Below are positions 1-6,218 of a stretch of DNA of 9,908 bases, piece after piece. Below the pieces are notes generated by a model. It ran no database searches, was not told the DNA's origin, and was given only the letters and a program-made list of their open reading frames with translations. Source of the DNA: Patescibacteria group bacterium (lineage in GTDB: Bacteria; Patescibacteriota; Microgenomatia; UBA10105; UBA927). The position numbers and the translations under genes were made by a program. Position 1 is the stretch's first letter, and each line of letters begins with the position of its first letter. Location: positions 1 to 9,908 of the forward strand of contig DPYI01000071.1 in assembly GCA_003545435.1 (NCBI GenBank). The letters are read 5' to 3'.

Positions 1-824
1 AAAAAACATATGATCACATTTCGCATTTCTATCCGGGAAGGTTATTCCGATTTTCCCCGACAGATGAAGAGCTTCGATTGGGGATAGCGTACTGCAAAGG
101 AGGATTAGAATTTTTTTTCAGTGCGTGGCAGACCAATCCATCATCAATAACAATCCAATTCAATGAACATCTCTATATTCTGAAAAGAGTGTGCAAGGCA
201 AAGGAGGCGAATTCTTATTTTAGTGGTTTAAAAAAATTATATACGGATTTACGTCTTCACCCCGGTGATGATGTGCTGTTTACATGCGTAGATATCACTA
301 CTTTTACATTTTCCGTATCATGCGATCGCTTGGAAAAACGAGATGCATTGAAAATTTCAATAAAAAATAGGCTTCTTGCTGATATGGTTGAAGATATCCT
401 AAAGCATTCGTATTCACACGCAGAACTTGAGATGTTCCTTGTCAGACGATACCTGTTTACCTATCCGTTTGATCAACCTACTCCTCCTGATTCATTATAT
501 AAAGCAATAGTAAAAGATCCACGATTTATATTTACTCCGCGCGACCGCATATCTCTCCAGGACGGGAGAGTCATTACTGGCGATATAGAAAACATGATAG
601 GATTAAAAAAATATTTCTTCCATACGGCAGATGGACGAGATATTCTGGTATCCATTCAAACGGATGAAGAATTTGGCGGGAAATACGGATGGTGTACTGA
701 ATGTTGGGGGCGAATGGTATGGGAGAAAAATATAGGCTGGCGTCATGCGAATGATGAATGTGAAATTGAGGAAGTTCCTAAAGAGTTTTGGAATTTTACG
801 GAATTACACACCCATATCCATTAA
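1..824 (+). CDS. Unrecognised protein, 5' end cut by window edge
   Basis: I do not recognise this protein. The reading frame is open from base 3 to the TAA at 822-824 (about 273 visible residues). The only local start-like codon is TTG at 78, but the 25 codons before it read as ordinary protein (KTYDHISHFYPGRLF and onward). The first in-frame ATG comes only about 100 residues after the TTG. The true start is therefore probably left of the window. Visible features are a charged, mixed alpha/beta-like composition, no signal peptide or membrane segment, and a Trp- and Cys-rich C-terminal stretch with WCTECW and NDEC that could bind a metal (speculative). It ends in HTHIH. Base composition is AT-rich, like the DUF3800 gene 56 bases downstream and unlike the polysaccharide genes. 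The two may form an accessory pair; function is unknown. Confidence 0.7.
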   Translation, partial: KTYDHISHFYPGRLFRFSPTDEELRLGIAYCKGGLEFFFSAWQTNPSSITIQFNEHLYILKRVCKAKEANSYFSGLKKLYTDLRLHPGDDVLFTCVDITTFTFSVSCDRLEKRDALKISIKNRLLADMVEDILKHSYSHAELEMFLVRRYLFTYPFDQPTPPDSLYKAIVKDPRFIFTPRDRISLQDGRVITGDIENMIGLKKYFFHTADGRDILVSIQTDEEFGGKYGWCTECWGRMVWEKNIGWRHANDECEIEEVPKEFWNFTELHTHIH

Positions 825-880
825 ATATGATATCGCAGCTGTCGGGAGCACATTTGAGTAGATTTTGAGAAATCTTTTAT

Positions 881-1672
881 ATGAATACAAAACATGTATT
901 ATTCGTTGACGAATCCGGTAAACCGGATTTTGATGATCACGTGTATCGTCACTTTTTGTTGGTAGGCGTCATTATTCCTGAATCTGAAATTGGAACGGTG
1001 TCAGGATATTTTTCATATATCAAACGAAAGTTTAATATGCCATTAGAAAGTCCTTTTCATACATATCAGCTTCTTGAAGAACCTAACACTAAACTTCCAA
1101 CACTCCAAGCAAAATCTTTTGTTAAATCTATGTCTGAGTTTATAGAAACATGTCCATTCCAAATTATTCCTGTCCACACAGATAAAATTATATTTCAAAG
1201 AAAGTATAGAATAGAATTGGCCAAAACAATTAAAATTAGGTTCAACAACAAAGGTATCCTGTATTATTTTTCGTCTTATAAATTATTTCAATTATTTATT
1301 GATAGTCTTCGTAAATCAAAAATATGCGGTAGTGTCTGCGCTGATTCCCGATATAACCAAGACCGGGACTTATTAGATGCTTTTTTGAAAATTCGTGACA
1401 GGCAGTTTAAAAGAGGCATGTTAAACCCTTATGCGGATCATGCTAAAAAATTACTAACTTCAATTACTTTTGCCAACAAATTTACGCTTAATAGCGGATT
1501 GGAGTTGACTGATTTTATATCCTTTATCATATTTGCGAAAATTCAACGAAATCTATCGAAATTTGAGAACCTGGATTTGAAAGTAGCATTACGAGCAATT
1601 GAAATGAAATTTATCAGTAAAAGAAAAATGTACGGTATAAGCGAGAAGTTAATAGACCAGTTTATTCAATAA
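881..1672 (+). CDS. DUF3800 domain protein
   Basis: This 263-residue soluble protein matches the DUF3800 pattern. The N-terminus has the hallmark VDESG (D10, E11, S12, G13) on a first beta strand. A second acidic motif, CADSR (D155), lies mid-protein. A C-terminal ELTDF (D211) corresponds to the family's usual Q/E-L-x-D helix. The spaced acidic residues are compatible with an RNase H-like metal-dependent fold, but activity is not established for most members and I infer none. Length is usual for the family. The ATG at 881 is chosen because VDESG must sit near the start; upstream there is only a weak GAG, not a clear SD. DUF3800 genes are common in accessory regions. The AT-rich composition, shared with the preceding unknown gene, suggests acquisition. 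A minus-strand RNA candidate converges on its stop codon. Confidence 0.85.
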   Translation: MNTKHVLFVDESGKPDFDDHVYRHFLLVGVIIPESEIGTVSGYFSYIKRKFNMPLESPFHTYQLLEEPNTKLPTLQAKSFVKSMSEFIETCPFQIIPVHTDKIIFQRKYRIELAKTIKIRFNNKGILYYFSSYKLFQLFIDSLRKSKICGSVCADSRYNQDRDLLDAFLKIRDRQFKRGMLNPYADHAKKLLTSITFANKFTLNSGLELTDFISFIIFAKIQRNLSKFENLDLKVALRAIEMKFISKRKMYGISEKLIDQFIQ

Positions 1673-1719
1673 AAAAATGAAGTTCGCACAGAAAACAATT
1701 ATTGTTTCCTCTGCGAACT
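1671..1719 (-). terminator. Intrinsic terminator, minus strand
   Basis: The arms 1681-1699 and 1701-1719 form a 19-position stem on the minus strand: 17 Watson-Crick pairs, one G-U wobble and one G-G mismatch. The sequence between is A/T-only, so the practical loop is about 5-7 nt. After a 3-base spacer come seven Ts (1677-1671 on the minus strand). On the + strand the same hairpin has two true mismatches and no T tract after it, so it would be a poor + strand terminator, although it could still protect the 3' end of the DUF3800 transcript. Confidence 0.5.
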
Positions 1720-1735
1720 CCACCATTTGGTGAAG
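1671..1735 (-). ncRNA. Candidate small structured RNA, about 65 nt
   Basis: Read on the minus strand, the gap has promoter, body and terminator in the right order. A TTGACA-17-TATAAG promoter ends at 1741, which predicts a start near 1733-1736. A small hairpin follows (1732-1721, CACC-AAAU-GGUG), then a 19-bp hairpin (1719-1681), then TCA and seven Ts (1677-1671). Pairing is better on this strand: one internal position is a G-U wobble here but an A-C mismatch on the + strand. The 3' end touches the DUF3800 stop codon (1670-1672), so read-through would be antisense to that gene. No known RNA family was recognised. It could be an independent sRNA, an antisense leader or attenuator, or only a terminator with a chance promoter. 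Confidence 0.45.
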
Positions 1736-1740
1736 CATCG

Positions 1741-1769
1741 CTTATAAAGAGTATAGCATATCTTGTCAA
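1741..1769 (-). promoter_or_regulatory. Near-consensus sigma70-type promoter, minus strand
   Basis: On the minus strand the -35 box TTGACA (1769-1764, 6/6) is followed by exactly 17 bases and the -10 box TATAAG (1746-1741, 5/6). This is the best promoter match in the window. It points away from the glycosyltransferase operon and toward the DUF3800 3' end. The first thing downstream is the hairpin and T-tract unit, not a protein gene. The surroundings are AT-rich, so a chance match is possible. Confidence 0.5.
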
Positions 1770-1781
1770 TATATCAAAAAT

Positions 1782-2917
<1,136 letters not shown>

Positions 2918-2921
<4 letters not shown>

Positions 2922-4042
2922 AAGTGGCACTCGTCTACGATAGGGTTAATAAGATAGGAGGCGCTGAACGGGTGCTCACCGCACTTCACACGCTATGGCC
3001 GGAAGCACCCCTTTTTACGTCTGTGTATGATCCGATACGTGCCCCCTGGGCACGCACATTTGACGTAAAGACAACATTCTTGCAGCATATTCCGTTTGCA
3101 AAAAGCCATCATGAATGGTTTGCGTGGCTGACTCCCTTTGCATTCGGATCGCTTTCATTGGACGGGTATGACGTGGTGATCTCCGTCACGTCTGCTGAGG
3201 CAAAAAGTATCATAACAAAACCGGAAACACTTCATATATGCTACTGCCTGACACCCACCCGGTATTTATGGAGCGGGGAGCGGACGTATACAGAAAATAC
3301 CGGATTCGGAATATTCCATACCATAGCCAAAACGATGTTTTCGGTATTGTTGCCAGCTCTCAGGGATTGGGACCAAGTTGCAAGCCAAAGACCTGATCGG
3401 TTTATAGCAATCTCCAAAAGGGTTGAGGAAAGAATACGGAATTATTACAAAAGAACGGCAGATGAGGTGATATATCCTCCGGTTGATACGGATTTTTTTC
3501 GACCTTCAACAAGCGGGCATAAAGACGGTGATTACTATCTTTTCGTTTCCCGGCTTGTTCCCTATAAAAGGGCGGATATTGTCGTTGGTGCTTGTTCACA
3601 CCTTCAGAAACGACTCATCGTTATTGGTAATGGATCTGAAAAAAGTACGCTTCGGACTATTGCCGGTCCGGCTGTGCAGTTTATCAACGACAATTTGACA
3701 GACAGAGCACTGGTTCGGTATTATCAAAATTGCCGTGCTTTTTTGTTTGCCGGCGATGAAGATTTCGGAATTGTCGCGGGAGAAGCGCAGGCTTCGGGAA
3801 AACCGGTGATAGCATACGCACAAAGCGGAGTTTCTGAAATTGTTACGGACGGGAAAACCGGATTATTATATGCTTCACAGTCAAAAAAAGGTTTAGAAGA
3901 TGCGATTATTCGGTTTGAGAAGATGAAATTTTCTTCATCAGAATGCCGAAAAAACGCACTACGGTTCAGTAATCGCATATTTCAAAAGGCGATAAAAGGA
4001 TTTGTTGAAAGGGAATTCCAGAAATTAGAGACAACACTATGA
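2918..4042 (+). CDS. GT4-type glycosyltransferase (second)
   Basis: This 374-residue cytoplasmic glycosyltransferase of the GT4 / Glycos_transf_1 group is related in fold to its neighbour but clearly a different subfamily. The N-terminus has MKVALVYDRVNKIGGAERV, the glycine-rich acceptor-domain loop with the frequent GGAERV form. A middle segment, CYCLTPTRYLW, is typical of members in polysaccharide clusters. The donor domain begins at YYLFVSRLVPYKRAD. It carries E-x7-E as EDFGIVAGE (E281, E289) followed by ASGKPVIAYAQSGVSEIV. Many proteins with this layout are annotated as mannosyltransferases, which fits the adjacent manC, but substrate is inference. Its ATG overlaps the upstream TGA by four bases and has no SD, so it probably depends on re-initiation. 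The stop codon sits on the edge of a large inverted-repeat region. Confidence 0.9.
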
Positions 4043-4100
4043 CCAGGTAGTGATTCCGCACTACGATGCGAACCTACATTGGCAATACATAGTATAAGTA

Positions 4101-4232
4101 TCATGACTTACGCAAATTATATTCATCCATCTTGTCATTGCGAGCCATTCTTATGGCGAAGCAATCTTTATAATAGAGATCACTTCGTCGCATCGGAATG
4201 CTCCTCGCGATGACAGATTGCGTAAGTTCTGA
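4101..4232. mobile_element. Candidate MITE-like element
   Basis: The 15-bp terminal inverted repeats are 4101-4115 and 4218-4232, matching at 13 of 15 positions, with a perfect inner 10-mer ACTTACGCAA. Each is flanked directly by AGTA (4097-4100 and 4233-4236), a possible 4-bp target duplication, and AGTATAA occurs on both flanks. There is no coding capacity for a transposase, so it would be a non-autonomous element. The duplication is short and could be chance. Confidence 0.4.
4134..4214. repeat. Palindromic repeat core of the TCATTGCGAG type
   Basis: The ends GTCATTGCGAG (4134-4144) and CTCGCGATGAC (4204-4214) pair at 10 of 11 positions. A second block, CGAAGCAATCT (4157-4167), pairs imperfectly with 4177-4187. 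Palindromes with this TCATTGCGAG / GAAGCAATCT wording recur in many unrelated bacterial genomes as dispersed intergenic repeats. That statement rests on general knowledge; only one copy is seen here. Confidence 0.6.
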
Positions 4233-4240
4233 AGTATAAT
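4210..4240 (+). promoter_or_regulatory. Possible manC promoter at the repeat's right edge
   Basis: A perfect -10 box TATAAT lies at 4235-4240. Upstream, ATGACA (4210-4215, 5/6 to the -35 consensus) stands at a long 19-base spacing. The -35 would come from the end of the palindromic repeat and the -10 from flanking DNA. The start site would fall near 4247, giving a leader of about 70 nt that includes the right repeat arm. The poor spacing keeps confidence low. Confidence 0.3.
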
Positions 4241-4318
4241 AGGAAGAAATAGAAAAATTAACGTACAGTCCGTTTTCGCATCGCATACAAACGATGCAGT
4301 GCGGAACTACTACCTGGT

Positions 4319-5401
4319 ATGAAAGCTGTTATTTTTGCAGGAGGCGTTGGTACACGATTGTGGCCGTTATCAAGAAAACAATCTCCAAAGCAGTTTGAAA
4401 AAATTGTCGGAGATAAATCTACGCTTCAACTGGCTGCCGGGCGTCTGCAGCCTGATTTTGCCTGGGAAGATCTTTATATTTCAACCGGAAAAAAATATGC
4501 AGAGACAGTCTCCAATCAACTTCCGAAGCTTCCGCCCAACCACATCATCGGTGAGCCGGTCATGCGCGACGTCGGTCCGGCAGTAGGACTAATTACCGCT
4601 CTTCTTCACAAAGATACTCCAAATGAACCGATGGTCATCCTCTGGAGCGATCATTTAGTAAAAAAAGAAGACCTGTTCCGGAAAATTCTCCGGGTTGCCG
4701 GAGAGGTTGTCGCAGAAGAGCCGGAGAAAATTGTACTCGTATCCCAAAAAGCCAGGTTTCCCAGCGTCAATTTAGGATGGATTAGTTATGGGAAGCCTGC
4801 TTTTGAAAAAGAGAACGTGCCGTTTTATCATTTTGCTGATTTTCAATACAGACCCGATGAAGAAACAGCCAAACGGTATTTTTCAAGCGGTCACCATACA
4901 TGGAACTTAGGGTATTTCGTGACAACCCCGAGATTTCTCCTATCACAATTTCGTACGTTTGCTCCGAATCTTTACAGCGGTTTGGTGCGGATTGCCGATG
5001 CGTGGCATACAGACCGGTATCAGGAGGTGCTTGAGGAAGTATACCCGACGCTTGAAAAAATTAATTTTGACCATGCAATTCTTGAAAAATTAAGCCCGAG
5101 CGATGCGTATGTGGTCTCTGAAAACATCGAATGGAGTGATGTGGGAGCGTGGGAAGCTCTGAAAGAAGCTCTTGTTGATTCTGATGACAAAAACGTCACA
5201 CAGGGGGAGGTCATGCTTCAGGATACCGAAGATTCACTTGTGTATAATTACGGCAACCAATTGGTCGTTGCTATAGACTGTAAGGAACTGTTGGTTGTCA
5301 ACACAGATGATGTTCTTCTGGTTTGCAGAAAAACATCCGTGCCGAAAGTAAAAAAACTCGTAGAAAATCTGTCGGGTACGAAACATGAGCATTTGACATA
5401 A
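4319..5401 (+). CDS. manC: Mannose-1-phosphate guanylyltransferase
   Basis: It makes GDP-mannose from GTP and mannose-1-phosphate in the cytoplasm, the donor for mannosyl transfer and a precursor of GDP-fucose-type sugars. The N-terminal nucleotide-binding loop is canonical: FAGGVGTRLWPLSR (residues 6-19), then SPKQF with the conserved lysine K24. Further family motifs are HTWNLGYF, DHAILEK (251-257, with E256 and K257) and WSDVGAW (272-278). At 360 residues it is the single-domain form, without the phosphomannose-isomerase cupin domain of bifunctional AlgA/ManC proteins. No phosphomannomutase gene is visible in the window. The ATG at 4319 directly follows the right arm of the inverted repeat and lacks an SD, so folding of the leader could affect its translation. 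It ends 15 bases before the phosphoglycosyl transferase gene. Confidence 0.92.
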   Translation: MKAVIFAGGVGTRLWPLSRKQSPKQFEKIVGDKSTLQLAAGRLQPDFAWEDLYISTGKKYAETVSNQLPKLPPNHIIGEPVMRDVGPAVGLITALLHKDTPNEPMVILWSDHLVKKEDLFRKILRVAGEVVAEEPEKIVLVSQKARFPSVNLGWISYGKPAFEKENVPFYHFADFQYRPDEETAKRYFSSGHHTWNLGYFVTTPRFLLSQFRTFAPNLYSGLVRIADAWHTDRYQEVLEEVYPTLEKINFDHAILEKLSPSDAYVVSENIEWSDVGAWEALKEALVDSDDKNVTQGEVMLQDTEDSLVYNYGNQLVVAIDCKELLVVNTDDVLLVCRKTSVPKVKKLVENLSGTKHEHLT

Positions 5402-5416
5402 CTATTTATTATTTCT

Positions 5417-6055
5417 ATGGCATACGACACTATAAAACGCGTCATTGATATTATAGGCGGTATCATACTAAGCATCATATTTTTTCCGGTATGCATGTGT
5501 ACGGCAATTGCGATCAAACTAAACTCTCAGGGTCCGATTTTTGCAGATACGCCGCAAAGGGTAGGGAAAAACGGAAAATTATTTAAACTCTATAAATTCC
5601 GCTCCATGATCATGAATGCGCATAAAATGTTAAGGAAAGATCCTAAAATGGCACGGTTATATCAGCAATACCGGTTAAACAGCTATAAGCTTATGTATGA
5701 TCCAAGAGTCACATCCGTGGGACATATTATACGAAAACATTCCATTGACGAAATCCCGCAGCTTCTGAATGTATTGAAAGGTGACATGAGCCTCGTGGGT
5801 CCGCGGCCGTACTATCAGGATGAGTTGAAGGAACAGCAAAAAAAATATCCGCACACAAAAAAACTGGTGAAAGTAGTACTGTCTGCCAAACCCGGCGTTA
5901 CCGGTTTCTGGCAGGTTTCAGGAAGAAGCGAAGTGAATTTTGACAAAAGGATTCAGATGGATGCCGATTATGTAACCAAACGGTCGCTTTTGTTTGATAT
6001 ACTGATCCTTCTGAAAAGCCCATGGGCGATGATTTCCGGCAAAGGAGCGGTGTGA
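5417..6055 (+). CDS. Bacterial sugar transferase (monotopic phosphoglycosyl transferase)
   Basis: This PF02397-type enzyme moves a phospho-sugar from a nucleotide sugar to a polyprenyl phosphate, the first membrane step of surface glycan assembly. A single hydrophobic re-entrant helix (residues 9-35) precedes the catalytic domain. The domain shows KFRSM (60-64), the catalytic Asp-Glu dyad in KHSIDEIPQ (D111, E112), GDMSLVGPRP (122-131) and KPGVTGFWQVSGR (158-170). At 212 residues it is the minimal form without the extra four-helix N-terminal region of WbaP or WcaJ. The segment YKLMYDPRVTSVG resembles WbaP-like galactose- or glucose-phosphate transferases, but the donor sugar cannot be assigned. 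The ATG at 5417 lies 15 bases after manC with no SD. It closes the polysaccharide cluster and is followed by a palindromic repeat. Confidence 0.93.
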   Translation: MAYDTIKRVIDIIGGIILSIIFFPVCMCTAIAIKLNSQGPIFADTPQRVGKNGKLFKLYKFRSMIMNAHKMLRKDPKMARLYQQYRLNSYKLMYDPRVTSVGHIIRKHSIDEIPQLLNVLKGDMSLVGPRPYYQDELKEQQKKYPHTKKLVKVVLSAKPGVTGFWQVSGRSEVNFDKRIQMDADYVTKRSLLFDILILLKSPWAMISGKGAV

Positions 6056-6059
6056 TTTT

Positions 6060-6149
6060 TTGTCATTCCGGAAGCCCGAAGGGCTATCCGGAATCTAGAG
6101 AAGAAAGATAGATTCCTTCCGTCAGCTGACGGATTCGCAGGAATGACAA
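6060..6149. repeat. Cloverleaf-like palindromic repeat
   Basis: The perfect 10-bp ends TTGTCATTCC (6060-6069) and GGAATGACAA (6140-6149) enclose three further hairpins. These are 6068-6091 (CCGGA/AGCCC arms around GAA), 6090-6097 with 6109-6116 (8 bp), and the perfect 14-bp palindrome CCGTCAGCTGACGG (6119-6132). Hairpins one and two share two bases, so they would compete slightly. The element fills most of the 163-base gap between the sugar transferase and DUF4012 genes. Repeats with TGTCATTCC / GGAATGACA ends are common intergenic repeats in bacteria. It may stabilise or end the upstream transcript. No T tract follows it on the + strand. Confidence 0.8.
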
Positions 6150-6180
6150 GCTACAACAAATAAAAAAGTAATAACTATCC

Positions 6181-6210
6181 TTGACAAAAAAGAGCATTCA
6201 ATGGAACAAT
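6181..6210 (+). promoter_or_regulatory. Possible promoter for the DUF4012-recO unit
   Basis: A consensus -35 TTGACA (6181-6186) is followed 18 bases later by AACAAT (6205-6210, 4/6 to the -10 consensus). The start would fall near 6217, almost on the ATG at 6219. This would give a near-leaderless message from the first ATG, or a leader of about 80 nt if translation starts at 6300. The weak -10 limits confidence. Confidence 0.35.
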
Positions 6211-6218
6211 AATACGAT

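Larger units (their letters stand above)
4042..4318. repeat. Nested inverted repeats filling the gap before manC
   Basis: The outer arms are 4042-4062 and 4298-4318, reverse complements at 19 of 21 positions. The pairing continues with a 9-bp block (4064-4072 with 4275-4283) after a 14-base insertion in the right arm. The left arm starts on the last base of the preceding stop codon, and the right arm ends on the base before the manC ATG. Inside lie a second inverted repeat (4101-4115 / 4218-4232) and a third, palindromic core (4134-4214). Besides the promoter candidate given separately, no gene is supported here. Transcribed, the region could fold into one long interrupted stem and present manC's start at its base. 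Confidence 0.8.

Noticed and set aside
78..80. TTG as the true start of the first gene
   Set aside because: The same frame stays open to the window edge with protein-like sequence and no SD precedes the TTG, so the start is more likely outside the window.
1681..1732. Hairpins as a + strand terminator for the DUF3800 gene
   Set aside because: There is no T tract after the hairpin on the + strand, and pairing is worse on that strand; the T tract lies on the minus strand side.
1671..1738. A short minus-strand peptide starting at the ATG at 1738-1736
   Set aside because: The frame would run through the long hairpin and T tract, has no SD, and its ATG is too close to the -10 box to be on the transcript; an RNA fits better.
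4101..4286. A 61-codon open frame on the minus strand in the gap before manC
   Set aside because: It lies wholly inside the nested inverted repeats and contains FAIRMARNDK-like wording, which is typical of false translations of this repeat type.
5393..5398. TTGACA before the sugar transferase as a promoter
   Set aside because: It overlaps the end of manC, and no -10-like sequence lies at 16-19 bases; the ATG itself falls there.
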